Shown: positions 44,416 through 53,760 of the stretch, in pieces
Layout: every line of letters starts with the position of its first letter
Numbering within the stretch: the stretch's first letter is position 1
Assembly: GCF_049675895.1 (NCBI RefSeq)
Contig: NZ_CP183834.1
Location: 2,790,001 to 2,854,000 of the forward strand
Direction: 5' to 3'
DNA from: Ampullimonas aquatilis
GTDB taxonomy: Bacteria; Pseudomonadota; Gammaproteobacteria; Burkholderiales; Burkholderiaceae_D
DNA length: 64,000 nt
Notes under the pieces: generated by a model
Told to the model about the DNA's origin: nothing
Databases searched by the model: none
What the model saw: only the letters and a program-made list of their open reading frames with translations
Program-made: the position numbers and the translations under genes

Positions 44416-45993
44416 ATGAATAACTCAATTGAAAATAAACAAGCATTAAAAAAGTTGAATTTAAAAGAAAAATACGCCCTGATGACCAGAGATCTTGGCT
44501 GGGAAACATCATATCAATCCATGGATAAAGCTTTCGATCAGCTTAAACTTGATGGCATTAAAATTCACGATTGGGATAAGTGGGAAGATCCATTTCGTTT
44601 GACGATGGATTCTTACTGGAAATACCAAGCTGAAAAAGAACGGAAACTATATGCAGTATTAGATGCATTTCAGCAAAACAATGGCCAACTAAATATTTCA
44701 GATGCTAGATATGTAAATACACTAAAGCTATTTTTTACAGGCATAACACCAGCCGAATATAATGCCCACCGCCTATTTGCAATGCTAGGCAGACAATTCC
44801 CAGGACCCGGTGCTGCAATAGCTTGCCAATTGCAAGCTATTGACGAATTACGTCATGTCCAGACACAAATTCATAGTATTAGTCAATACAACAAGTACTT
44901 TAACGGTCTTCATGATCATCGCGTCATGAATGATCGATTATGGTACCTCTCTGTGCCAAAGTCATTTTTTGAAGATGCCCTGACTTCTGGCCCATTTGAA
45001 CAAATTATCGCTATTTCGTTTGCGCTTGAGTATCTATTAACAAATTTAGTTTTCATGCCATTTATGTCTGGAGCAGCATATAACGGTGATATGGCGACCG
45101 TTACCTTTGGCTTCTCTTCACAGTCGGATGAGGCTCGTCACATGACACTTGGCCTTGAATGCATTAAATTTGTTCTTGAACAAGATCCAAGTAATGTCGA
45201 AATTATTCAGCGCTATCTCGACAAGTGGTTCTGGCGTGGGTACAAAATACTTGGTCTTGTATCAATGATGCTTGATTACATGCTACCGAAAAAAGTAATG
45301 TCATGGAAAGAAGCTTGGCAAATCTACTTCGTAGAAAATGGTGGTTCACTGTTTAAAGACTTGAGTAGATACGGACTTCGTATGCCTAAGTATTGGGAAC
45401 AAACCATCGCTGAAGCAGAACATTTATCACACCAGACTTGGAATTCCTTTTATAACTTTACTGGTGCAGCAGCGTTTCATGTTTGGTTACCATCTGAAGA
45501 AGACATGGAATGGCTATCAGAGAAGTATCCTGATACCTTTGACAAATATTACCGTCCTCGTATTGAACACTATAAAGAACTTAGTCAGAAGGGCGAGCGC
45601 TATTACAACAATAATCTGCCTATGTTGTGTCAATGCTGTCAAGTACCACTGATTTCAACAGAAACTGTTGACCCAACCAAGATCAGCCATAGAGAAACGG
45701 TACATGATGATAATAAATATCATTTTTGCTCTGATGGTTGTTACGACATATTTATTGAAAATCCAGATAAGTATGTAAGTGCTTGGTTACCTGCACATCA
45801 AATTATGCAAGGCAATTGTTTTGAGCCAGATGTAAATACTGAGGCTAAAGATTTTGATCCAATTGCTGAAGTAATGAGGTACTTCCATGTCATATCTGGT
45901 CAAGATAATATGGATTATGAAGGATCTTTAGATGAGAAAAATTGGCAGCAGTGGAAGGGAATTCATTCTGACGAAGTACCCAAAGCTGCTTGA
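44416..45993 (+). CDS. dmpN: Phenol hydroxylase oxygenase α subunit (diiron)
   Basis: The catalytic subunit (P3) hydroxylates phenol to catechol at a carboxylate-bridged diiron site. I start at ATG 44416 (525 residues), with the ribosome site GGAGACAC; a nine-codon upstream extension is open but not needed. The iron-ligand motifs DELRH (after AIACQLQAI) and DEARH (in FSSQSDEARH) are intact and match the two E-x-x-H iron-binding motifs of the bacterial multicomponent monooxygenases. A C-terminal cysteine-containing zinc-like stretch (LCQCCQVPL and HFCSDGCYDIF) is also typical of DmpN. A hairpin follows the stop before dmpO. Confidence 0.94.
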   Translation: MNNSIENKQALKKLNLKEKYALMTRDLGWETSYQSMDKAFDQLKLDGIKIHDWDKWEDPFRLTMDSYWKYQAEKERKLYAVLDAFQQNNGQLNISDARYVNTLKLFFTGITPAEYNAHRLFAMLGRQFPGPGAAIACQLQAIDELRHVQTQIHSISQYNKYFNGLHDHRVMNDRLWYLSVPKSFFEDALTSGPFEQIIAISFALEYLLTNLVFMPFMSGAAYNGDMATVTFGFSSQSDEARHMTLGLECIKFVLEQDPSNVEIIQRYLDKWFWRGYKILGLVSMMLDYMLPKKVMSWKEAWQIYFVENGGSLFKDLSRYGLRMPKYWEQTIAEAEHLSHQTWNSFYNFTGAAAFHVWLPSEEDMEWLSEKYPDTFDKYYRPRIEHYKELSQKGERYYNNNLPMLCQCCQVPLISTETVDPTKISHRETVHDDNKYHFCSDGCYDIFIENPDKYVSAWLPAHQIMQGNCFEPDVNTEAKDFDPIAEVMRYFHVISGQDNMDYEGSLDEKNWQQWKGIHSDEVPKAA

Positions 45994-45998
45994 GATTA

Positions 45999-46021
45999 AT
46001 CGGCGCTAAAGCTGCGCCGAT
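45999..46021 (+). repeat. Intercistronic hairpin between dmpN and dmpO
   Basis: A perfect 8-base-pair stem ATCGGCGC/GCGCCGAT closes the loop TAAAGCT, six bases after the dmpN stop. No T-run follows (AATAAGTTTTG), so it looks more like an mRNA-stabilising or processing element than a full terminator. Confidence 0.7.
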
Positions 46022-46077
46022 AATAAGTTTTGTTAAGACAACCCCATTACTAATAAATTAGTATTTAGGAGACAAAT

Positions 46078-46440
46078 TTGAATAATACAAATATGCTAGC
46101 AAGCAAACCAAACATTAAAGATAGGGTAGAGAATTTTAATGGGAAACAGATATTGTATGTGGGCTGGGATCACCATACGATGATTTGTGCGCCCATCGCC
46201 TTCTTAATTGATCCTACAGTAACTTTTCAAGAGTTGATCGATATTGAACTAAATAACTCGGCATTTACAAAACATCCAGACTATAAAAAGATAGATTGGA
46301 CACAGGTACAGTGGTATTTGTCCGACACAAAGTTTAGCCCTGATTTATCAAAAAGCATTTCTACACTAAATATTAAACATAAAGATTTCGTTAGAATCTC
46401 CACCCCAGATTTAAATGGCATTGCTGGCTCAGGAAGTTAA
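46078..46440 (+). CDS. dmpO: Phenol hydroxylase P4 (γ) subunit
   Basis: A 120-residue γ subunit of the hydroxylase complex, identified by DRVENFNGKQILYVGWDHHTMICAPIAF and DPTVTFQELIDIEL (pieces RVENFNGKQILYVGW and HHTMICAPIAF), the conserved core of DmpO. It starts at TTG 46078, which fits a ribosome site AGGAGA five bases upstream; the first ATG, at 46093, is too far from it. It is followed by dmpP after 13 bases. Confidence 0.85.
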   Translation: MNNTNMLASKPNIKDRVENFNGKQILYVGWDHHTMICAPIAFLIDPTVTFQELIDIELNNSAFTKHPDYKKIDWTQVQWYLSDTKFSPDLSKSISTLNIKHKDFVRISTPDLNGIAGSGS

Positions 46441-46453
46441 ATTGGGAAAAAAA

Positions 46454-47521
46454 ATGAGTTACACAATCACCGTTAAACCCATAGACCATTCATTCACGGT
46501 CGAGGATGATCAAACAATATTAGATGCTGCACTTAGAAGCGGTTTGTACATACCACATGCTTGTGGACATGGCCTGTGTGGAACATGCAAAGTTGAAGTT
46601 ACAAGTGGAGAAGTTGATCATGGAGAAGCCTCCCCATTTGCACTAATGGATGTTGAACGTGATGAGGGGCGTTGCTTAGCATGTTGCGCAATACCTCAGT
46701 CCGACCTTATTATTGAGGCAGATATAGATGAAGACCCTGACAGCAGATCTATTCCATTAAAAGATTTTAAAGGAATAGTTACAAAAATCACCAACCTTAC
46801 TCCAACAATTAAAGCCGTTTTCATTGAGATCAAAAATAACACTATTGACTTTCAGGCAGGTCAATATGTAAACATAAGTTGGCAAGGATTAGACCGTCCG
46901 CGTGCTTTTTCTTTGGCTAATGCTCCTAGTAAGAATAAATTAATCGAGCTAAATATAAGAATTGTTCCAGGAGGACAGGCTACCGAATTTATTCACAACA
47001 AGTTGCAAATTGGTGATGAAATTACAGTAACTGGTCCATTAGGTAGATTTTTTATTAGAAAGTCAGATCATCAGCCTATTCTTCTTATAGCTGGCGGCTC
47101 AGGATTGTCGAGTCCACGATCAATGATTCTGGATTTACTAAAGACTGATGGCGATACTCGTCCAATCACATTAGTCTATGGAGCCAGAAATTTGGAAGAA
47201 TTGTATTATCACAATGAATTTATTGAGCTAAAAAAGTCTTTTCCGAATTTTCAATATTTCCCGTCACTCAGTGACCAGACTCCAGCCAATGACTGGAATG
47301 GGTCAAAGGGATTTGTAAATGATGTAGCTTATCAAATATTTAAGGGAGACTTTCGTGGACACAAAGCCTATTTATGTGGCCCACCGCCTATGATTGAGAG
47401 TTGCATTAGAACACTAATAAAAGGTCGTCTATATGAAAGAAATATCTATATAGAAAAGTTTATTTCGGCTTCTGATGCAAGTCAATTACAGAATCGTAGT
47501 CCTTTATTTAAGAATATCTGA
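46454..47521 (+). CDS. dmpP: Phenol hydroxylase reductase (P5)
   Basis: The 355-residue reductase passes electrons from NADH through FAD and a [2Fe-2S] cluster to the diiron site. A plant-type ferredoxin domain comes first, with CGHGLCGTC for three ligands and C in LACCAIPQ for the fourth. The FAD-binding motif RAFSLAN and the NAD-binding region LLIAGGSGLSSP follow, then the C-terminal YLCGPPPMIES. The start is ATG 46454; the frame open before it runs through dmpO. The end overlaps the regulator gene on the opposite strand by 18 bases. Confidence 0.94.
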   Translation: MSYTITVKPIDHSFTVEDDQTILDAALRSGLYIPHACGHGLCGTCKVEVTSGEVDHGEASPFALMDVERDEGRCLACCAIPQSDLIIEADIDEDPDSRSIPLKDFKGIVTKITNLTPTIKAVFIEIKNNTIDFQAGQYVNISWQGLDRPRAFSLANAPSKNKLIELNIRIVPGGQATEFIHNKLQIGDEITVTGPLGRFFIRKSDHQPILLIAGGSGLSSPRSMILDLLKTDGDTRPITLVYGARNLEELYYHNEFIELKKSFPNFQYFPSLSDQTPANDWNGSKGFVNDVAYQIFKGDFRGHKAYLCGPPPMIESCIRTLIKGRLYERNIYIEKFISASDASQLQNRSPLFKNI

Positions 47522-49279
47522 GTTTTTATCCAAACGATATGCTAGTTGAGCTCTAGATATTCCTAAAATACGAGCAGCTTGGGATAAATTTCCATCTGCT
47601 CTTCGAACTGCTTCTCTCATAGTCGCTAATTCTATGACCTCAAGAGATAAAGCAGCATCAAGAACACGTTCTGCGATATCTTCTATAGCTGACTCGTCTT
47701 GAAGAGTATGCAGTACAGATTTGTTAGCCGGTCTCATTGATCCACCCCGATCCATTGCTAACAGTGATTCAGCGGGTTGACTTTCAGATTGAAATAAATG
47801 ATGGTAATCAATCGGCTTTTCGTTCGTAGCCAAAATAATACCTCGTTCGATGATATTCTCTAACTCTCGAACATTTCCAGGATAATCATAAGCTAGTAGT
47901 GCGGCAATTGCACGATGTGTGAAACCTGTTACTGATTTTCCATGAGCAACAGAATACTTCCCTACAAAGTGATGAATGAGTAAGGCAATATCATCACGAC
48001 GCTGTCTCAATGGTGGAATCTGAATAGGAAAAACATTTAAACGATAAAACAAATCTGATCGAAATCTGCCCTCTCTTACTGCACTCATTAAATCAGCATT
48101 TGTTGCAGCAACAATTCTGACGTCTACTTCACGTGTTGAAGAACCACCCACACGTTCAATTTCTCTTTCTTGTAATGCACGTAACAATTTTGCTTGTGCA
48201 GCTTCATTTAGCGTACCAATTTCATCTAGAAACAAAGTCCCTGTATCAGCTCTTTCAAATCGTCCTTTACGAGTTTCTCCTGCCCCAGTATAAGCACCTC
48301 GCTCTACACCAAACAACTCTGCTTCTAATAAATTTTCTGGTATTGCAGCACAATTAAGTGCAATAAATGGCCCGTTTGCACGCTTGCTTAAGCGATGAAG
48401 AATATTGGCAAAGCGCTCCTTACCCACGCCAGTTTCACCCAAAAGTAAAACCGATGCGTTAGTAGATGCCACCTGCTGCAATTTATTGCATGCCGATAAA
48501 AATCCTGAAGACGTACCTACCATGAAATCAGAATCTGAAATTGGAATTGACTCACCATCAGGACCACGAAAAGAGATAGTTCTGCGAACGAGCGTAGTGT
48601 TGATGAATTCTTCGGGTTGTAAGAACTGCAGATCGGCCTCCGAATCAGACCACTCTTCTAGGGGTTTACCAATAATTCTACAATGTGCGGCACCTGTACC
48701 AGAGCACTCGATTTCTTTAAACAGAATCGGCCTCCCAAACAAGGCACTATTGAATCCAGATGCATATCCAACTTGCATCCAACAAACTGCTTCTGAAGAA
48801 AAACCGACAGCTTCTATGTGGGCGAGCGCTTCAGCTGAATCATGCCAAATTTGCTCAACATAATGTACGCCTCTTTCTACATCTATATCTATTCTTACAG
48901 GCTCTACCGCAACAAATCCCTCAAGTGCATGTAGTTGGGGCCCTACAGCAAATACATCACTGGGATCACTACTACCTCTAATAGAAATTGCCAATGTGGC
49001 ATCTCGTGAACCAGCCGAATAACCGATTCGCATAAATAAAGCGCGTGCTTTTTCAGGTCCTAGGGTATCAATTATTTCACGCCTCAAAGATGAAAAAACA
49101 GAGGCATGGAAAAGTATCATCCGCTCATCGTCAAGCCAAATTCGACCATCTTCTGGAGCAAACTTTAACCGCTCCGCAATATCTTGTATATCAATAAGCT
49201 TAGGAATACCCTTAGTCGACGTAGAGGCTACATGGATGGATGCCTTGTCGAGATGTGCACCTTTTGTTTTAGATAGCAT
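47504..49279 (-). CDS. dmpR: DmpR/MopR-type σ54-dependent phenol-responsive activator
   Basis: A 591-residue NtrC-family activator: an XylR_N/V4R sensor domain (about 30-215), an AAA+ domain (about 255-490) with Walker A GETGVGKE and the σ54-contact motif GAYTGA, and an Fis-type HTH at the C-terminus (LSQAARILGISRAQLAYRL). The sensor keeps all residues known in MopR for phenol (H106, W134) and zinc (C155, E178, C181, C189) at identical spacing: H117, W145, C166, E189, C192 and C200. It should therefore respond to phenol and act on the promoter at 42767. It is convergent with dmpP. Confidence 0.93.
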   Translation of the reverse strand: MLSKTKGAHLDKASIHVASTSTKGIPKLIDIQDIAERLKFAPEDGRIWLDDERMILFHASVFSSLRREIIDTLGPEKARALFMRIGYSAGSRDATLAISIRGSSDPSDVFAVGPQLHALEGFVAVEPVRIDIDVERGVHYVEQIWHDSAEALAHIEAVGFSSEAVCWMQVGYASGFNSALFGRPILFKEIECSGTGAAHCRIIGKPLEEWSDSEADLQFLQPEEFINTTLVRRTISFRGPDGESIPISDSDFMVGTSSGFLSACNKLQQVASTNASVLLLGETGVGKERFANILHRLSKRANGPFIALNCAAIPENLLEAELFGVERGAYTGAGETRKGRFERADTGTLFLDEIGTLNEAAQAKLLRALQEREIERVGGSSTREVDVRIVAATNADLMSAVREGRFRSDLFYRLNVFPIQIPPLRQRRDDIALLIHHFVGKYSVAHGKSVTGFTHRAIAALLAYDYPGNVRELENIIERGIILATNEKPIDYHHLFQSESQPAESLLAMDRGGSMRPANKSVLHTLQDESAIEDIAERVLDAALSLEVIELATMREAVRRADGNLSQAARILGISRAQLAYRLDKNSDILK

Positions 49280-49374
49280 ATTTTTGTATCTTAATTAAAA
49301 GGCAAGTTATTATGATTATTAAATTAGGATCTATCTATCTTTCAATTAAGCGAAGATTCGTCAATGTAGTTAAA

Positions 49375-50217
49375 TTAATGCCCGAAAACATCTGCATCGA
49401 ACATGTGTGGATCTGGTCGATCCAAGCCATTTAACAAATCAATTTCGACTTCTGATAGATTGATATTGAATATATCAATATTTTGAGCCATTCTCTCTAA
49501 ATGCGAAGATTTTGGAGTCGGTACATACCCTAATTGAGTATGCCATCGCAATACTACCTGTGCAGTAGTACATTGATGATTTTCTGCTATTTTGAGTATA
49601 ACTGGATCAGCAAGCATCTGATTTGCTCTGCCAAGAGGGCTCCAAGTTTCAGTAATAATTCCCTTTAATTTATGAATATCAATCAAATCATTACGCAAAT
49701 GATATGGGTCAAGCTGGATCTGATTGACATGCGGAACATACCCAAACCCAAATAGTCTCTGTAAATGCTCAATTTTAAAATTAGATGTTCCAATAGCACG
49801 AACCAAACCACTCTCCAACAATCTCAAAAGGCCTTCATATGCTTCCAAGTATTGGTTTAGGTCAGGATTTGGCCAATGAATTAGCAATAGGTCGATATAA
49901 TCTAGCCCCATCCTTTTCAGACTAGCTTTACAGGCTATACGAGCACCTTCTCTACTATGCCACTTTCTATTGAATTTAGTAGTTACAAATACCTCTTCCC
50001 TAGGAACTGAAGACTTACGAATTCCCTCACCGACGCCTTGTTCATTTTCATAATTTTCTGCAGTATCAATCAGTCTGTAACCCATATTAAGGGCTGCTTC
50101 AACAGTTATTTCGGCTTCATGATTATTCATTGGCCAAGTTCCAAGACCTAGCTGAGGCATTTCAACGCCATTTTGCAAGGTCACAGTAGGCGCGGGATTG
50201 ACATTCGTGATGGTCAT
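49375..50217 (-). CDS. Aldo/keto reductase (AKR5-like)
   Basis: A 280-residue cytoplasmic NAD(P)H-dependent reductase related to 2,5-diketo-D-gluconate reductase. The catalytic tetrad is present: D in LIDTAENY, Y in the same motif, K in TTKF and H in LLIHWPNP. It is the last gene of the import/degradation operon on the minus strand. The natural substrate is unclear; a semialdehyde or other carbonyl formed in the aromatic pathway is a reasonable guess given the neighbours. The regulator gene follows after 95 bases. Confidence 0.88.
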   Translation of the reverse strand: MTITNVNPAPTVTLQNGVEMPQLGLGTWPMNNHEAEITVEAALNMGYRLIDTAENYENEQGVGEGIRKSSVPREEVFVTTKFNRKWHSREGARIACKASLKRMGLDYIDLLLIHWPNPDLNQYLEAYEGLLRLLESGLVRAIGTSNFKIEHLQRLFGFGYVPHVNQIQLDPYHLRNDLIDIHKLKGIITETWSPLGRANQMLADPVILKIAENHQCTTAQVVLRWHTQLGYVPTPKSSHLERMAQNIDIFNINLSEVEIDLLNGLDRPDPHMFDADVFGH

Positions 50218-50255
50218 TCTAGTAATAGATTTCTATTCAGTTATAAAAATAGTAT

Positions 50256-51053
50256 CTACTCTACAAATCGTAAAGAGACAGTACCTAATTCTTGGAATCT
50301 AGCGACTATGTTATCCCCTGATCGAACAGGAATAGTAGGAGTAATTCCACCACTCATAACAATACTTCCTGCTGGCAAAAATTCATCGAACCCCGAAAGA
50401 CAATTTACTAACATTGCGACTGCATTTGCAGGATTATCAAGAACCGATGCAGCAGCCCCCATAGCGACAATTTCCCCATTTTTTTCCATTACTACGCCTA
50501 AGGATCGAATATCAAAATCACTTGGATACCTTGCTCTAGCACCAGTCACAAAATATGAGGATGACCCGTTATCAGCAACTACACTAGGAAGATCAAAATT
50601 AAAATTTTCGTAACGTGAATCTATCACTTCCAGTGATGGCAAAATATAGTCAGTTGCTTCAATAACATCTTTAGCAGAACACGAAGGGCCCTTTAATAAT
50701 TTTTTAGTCACAAATGCAATTTCACATTCAATACGAGGATGAATAAGTTTTTGAAAACTAATTGGAAAACCCTCCATGCTTGCCATGCGATCTGTTAAAA
50801 AGCCGATTATTGGTACGTTAATCCCCATCTGAATCATTTTGGCTTTTGAAGTTAATCCGGCCTTCCATCCAACGAGACGTTGGCCGCTACTCACTAATCT
50901 CTGACGAAGTTCTTTCTGTACCAAGTATCCATCTGACAGAGTCATATTTGGGTACTCATTGGTTAAGTTTGGAATTGTGTAACCATTTATCTGGGCACCC
51001 TCCACCCGTTCAGTGAGTCGAACTACATCTTCACGAGACAAAGAAACGTTCAT
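50256..51053 (-). CDS. dmpH: 4-oxalocrotonate decarboxylase, copy 1
   Basis: The enzyme decarboxylates 2-oxohex-3-enedioate to 2-hydroxypent-2,4-dienoate, working in complex with the hydratase DmpE. The 265-residue protein matches DmpH (VGWKAGLTSKAKMIQMGI, LIHPRIECEIAFVTK, EVIDSRYENF, VVADNGSSS, ending FQELGTVSLRFVE). The acidic metal ligands are present in the HPRIECEIAF segment (E in each). It overlaps dmpE by four bases. A second copy of the same family is at 62186, only moderately similar, so the two are not a recent duplication. Confidence 0.9.
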   Translation of the reverse strand: MNVSLSREDVVRLTERVEGAQINGYTIPNLTNEYPNMTLSDGYLVQKELRQRLVSSGQRLVGWKAGLTSKAKMIQMGINVPIIGFLTDRMASMEGFPISFQKLIHPRIECEIAFVTKKLLKGPSCSAKDVIEATDYILPSLEVIDSRYENFNFDLPSVVADNGSSSYFVTGARARYPSDFDIRSLGVVMEKNGEIVAMGAAASVLDNPANAVAMLVNCLSGFDEFLPAGSIVMSGGITPTIPVRSGDNIVARFQELGTVSLRFVE

Positions 51054-51850
51054 ATTTTCCTCTTACTTGTAAATTTAGCGGTACAACTACCCAGACCACC
51101 AACAGTGCAAACAAACGTATCACCATCAACAATTGGGACAAGAATTGACTGGGATCCAGACAATATGATCTCACCAGCTTTAAAAGGAATATCTAGCAGA
51201 CCTAATGTATTTGCCAACCATGCAACTGCATTAGCTGGTGAACCTTGAACAGCTGCACCTACGCCAGTTGAAACTAGTTCTCCATTTTTTTCTAGTAACA
51301 TACCGGCTAGACTGATATCAAGTCTTCGTGGATCGCCCTTTTTATTACCTAAAACAAACACACCACAAGAAGCATTATCTGCAATCGTGTCTTGAATCTT
51401 AATTTTCCAATCAGTGATTCTTGAATCAATTACTTCAAAACATGGCACCACATAATCAGTTGCCTTAATTACATCTGCGGCAGTAATACCTGGTCCTTTA
51501 AGGTCTTCTTTTAATATGAATGCCAGCTCTGCTTCAATTTTTGGTTGTATTAAGTGACTAATATCTATGACATCATCTTCATAGAAAATCATGTTTGAAG
51601 TTAACTGACCAAAATCTGGTTGATAAACACCTAACATATCTTGTACTGCTTTACTTGTAACACCGATCTTTTTTCCAACTATTTTCTCACCCAGATCGAG
51701 TCTATGTTTAATGAATTTTAGTTGAATACCATATGCATCTTGTATTGTAATTTCAGGCTCTCTCTGTACAAGAGGTGGTACAGTTTTACATGACTTCCAT
51801 GCATCAAAAAGCTCTTTTCCATACATTGCAATGGCATTGCTATCCATCAT
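51050..51850 (-). CDS. dmpE: 2-oxopent-4-enoate (2-hydroxypentadienoate) hydratase
   Basis: DmpE adds water to 2-hydroxypent-2,4-dienoate to make 4-hydroxy-2-oxovalerate. The 266-residue protein has the family patterns IVGKKIGVTSKAVQDMLGV, PDFGQLTSNM, LIQPKIEAELAFIL and CFEVIDSRITDWKIKIQDT. It shares its fold with DmpH but is distinct in the KKIGVTSKAVQ loop. It is co-transcribed and overlaps with dmpH copy 1, giving a natural decarboxylase/hydratase pair. The remaining meta-pathway genes are in a different operon. Confidence 0.9.
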   Translation of the reverse strand: MMDSNAIAMYGKELFDAWKSCKTVPPLVQREPEITIQDAYGIQLKFIKHRLDLGEKIVGKKIGVTSKAVQDMLGVYQPDFGQLTSNMIFYEDDVIDISHLIQPKIEAELAFILKEDLKGPGITAADVIKATDYVVPCFEVIDSRITDWKIKIQDTIADNASCGVFVLGNKKGDPRRLDISLAGMLLEKNGELVSTGVGAAVQGSPANAVAWLANTLGLLDIPFKAGEIILSGSQSILVPIVDGDTFVCTVGGLGSCTAKFTSKRKI

Positions 51851-51911
51851 ATATCCTTAACAATTTGCTAAATAAGACTTACTCAATCTAGTTTCAAATT
51901 AAACATGCATA

Positions 51912-52895
51912 TCAAATTTGCAATCTTCTTTGAATAGGTAAAATATCAATTCCAAATTTTTTATGTATAAATCCCCAGACGCCACTTCTGAAAAATAATG
52001 TCATTACTATTGCTAAAGCACCTAACCCTAATAAGTACCAAGTTCCATAATCACTCAAGAATTTATTCAACGCCCAAAAGATTAGCGATCCAATAATTGG
52101 CCCTTCAATCACTCCAATACCACCTATCATTACTATAAAAATTGCAAATGCCGTCCAATTAACACCAAATGCTGCATCAGGACTAATTCGTAGGTTACTC
52201 GCAAAATATAACGCCCCAGCAAGTCCACAACCGAACGCAGCAACGACATATACTGCAAGTTTCATTTTATTTACCGCAACCCCCTGACTTTCCGCTGCAA
52301 CTTCACTATCTCGAATTGCGAGAAGAGCTAGGCCCTCTTTACTTCTCAAAAAGAAATAAATTAAGCTAATAGTTAGAACAACACATCCGAGTGCAACCCA
52401 AAATGTAATGCTTTCTCTTGTACCCCTTGGAATTCCTTTTAACGCGGTAAGACTCGTGCCAGAACCTCCGCCAACAGCTGAGATATTTGCAATAGTTAAC
52501 CGAATTACCTCAGCTATAACCCAAGTTCCAATTGAAAAATATCCGCCATGCAACCGAAAAGCCACCTTTGAAACAAGAATAGAAATCAATGCTGCTACTA
52601 GCGCTGCCAATGGAACAGCTAGAAATGGATTTATACCTAAAAAATTTCCCATGCTTAACATGGCATAGCCACCTAAACCGAAAAAAGCTTGCTGACCTAC
52701 AGACACCATTCCACCAAAGCCGGCTAATAGATTCCACATCATTGCAAAAATGAAGTAGCAAGAAATTTCAACAAATTCTCTCATCCATGAAGACTCCCCC
52801 CAATACGGAATGAAGGCAGCGAATAAGCATAGAGCAACTCCTATACTCAGACTAATATTGCTGGCACGAGTACTTCGCTTAACTTTAATATCCAC
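51912..52895 (-). CDS. Branched-chain-type ABC transporter permease (LivM-like)
   Basis: A 327-residue inner-membrane permease with about ten hydrophobic helices. It has the LivM pattern GGYFSIGTWVIAEV and GVNWTAFAIFIVMIGGIGVIEGPIIG. It is the second permease of the importer with the LivH-like protein just upstream. In this context, the substrate is probably an aromatic acid or phenol-type compound and not an amino acid, but this is inference. Confidence 0.9.
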   Translation of the reverse strand: MDIKVKRSTRASNISLSIGVALCLFAAFIPYWGESSWMREFVEISCYFIFAMMWNLLAGFGGMVSVGQQAFFGLGGYAMLSMGNFLGINPFLAVPLAALVAALISILVSKVAFRLHGGYFSIGTWVIAEVIRLTIANISAVGGGSGTSLTALKGIPRGTRESITFWVALGCVVLTISLIYFFLRSKEGLALLAIRDSEVAAESQGVAVNKMKLAVYVVAAFGCGLAGALYFASNLRISPDAAFGVNWTAFAIFIVMIGGIGVIEGPIIGSLIFWALNKFLSDYGTWYLLGLGALAIVMTLFFRSGVWGFIHKKFGIDILPIQRRLQI

Positions 52896-52897
52896 TT

Positions 52898-53758
52898 TTA
52901 ACCTCTAGTTTTCGGAAATAGACCACTCGGCTTAACAATTAACACGGAAAGAAATACTAAATGACCAAACCAAATTCCCCATGCCGGATCATAGGTAAAT
53001 CCAATTTGTTGCGTTATACCTAAAACCATTGCGCCAACAAATGTTCCCCAAAACGACCCCATCCCACCAATGATTACAGATTCAAATGCAAAAATTAGAA
53101 GTAACGGACCATCAGACGGCGCTACGGTAGTTCGCATACACTGAAACATTCCTGCTAATGTAATTAGAGAAAAGGCAATCCCTGTAGCTATCGAATAAAT
53201 TTTCTTTGAATTAAGACCCATTAATTCGGCAGTTTCTTTATCGTCTGAAACAGCACGGAATGCTCTACCTAGGGACGTTTTATTAAACAGAAACTGCATG
53301 CCGAATGTACTTACTACGGCAACAATAAAGATAATTAATGGCAAAGTACCAACTGCCATATGCTCGCCAATTTGAATGCTTTGCGTATTCAGACCGTTTG
53401 AATCCAGTGATCTGGGATCTGCAGAAAATATTTCCTGTAAGGCATTTTGAATAACAATTGATAAACCGAAAGTAACGACTAAAGAAGGTAAGGGATCCCT
53501 ACCTAAAGTCCGATTTAGAATAAATTTCTGAACAAGATATCCAATTAAAAATGAAACTGGAATAGCTACCAATGCCACTATAAAGATATTTCCATTAAAA
53601 ATTTCGGACAAGGCTATCATCAAAAAACCTCCCAACACAATGAGATCACCTTGAGCAATATTTGTTAGCCGCATTACTCCAAACATGAGCGACAAGCCTA
53701 GAGCAAATAAGCAAAATAAACCACCAAGTAGTAGCCCCTGAATTATTGTTTCTATCAT
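52898..53758 (-). CDS. Branched-chain-type ABC transporter permease (LivH-like)
   Basis: A 286-residue permease with LivH features: GLLLGGLFCLFALGLSLMFGVMRLTNIAQGD at the N-terminus (pieces GLLLGGLFCLFALGLSLM and NIAQGD) and the C-terminal GGMGSFWGTFVGAMVLGI. It is two bases from the LivM-like gene and two from the LivF-like gene, clearly one operon. Confidence 0.9.
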   Translation of the reverse strand: MIETIIQGLLLGGLFCLFALGLSLMFGVMRLTNIAQGDLIVLGGFLMIALSEIFNGNIFIVALVAIPVSFLIGYLVQKFILNRTLGRDPLPSLVVTFGLSIVIQNALQEIFSADPRSLDSNGLNTQSIQIGEHMAVGTLPLIIFIVAVVSTFGMQFLFNKTSLGRAFRAVSDDKETAELMGLNSKKIYSIATGIAFSLITLAGMFQCMRTTVAPSDGPLLLIFAFESVIIGGMGSFWGTFVGAMVLGITQQIGFTYDPAWGIWFGHLVFLSVLIVKPSGLFPKTRG

Positions 53759-53760
53759 TT

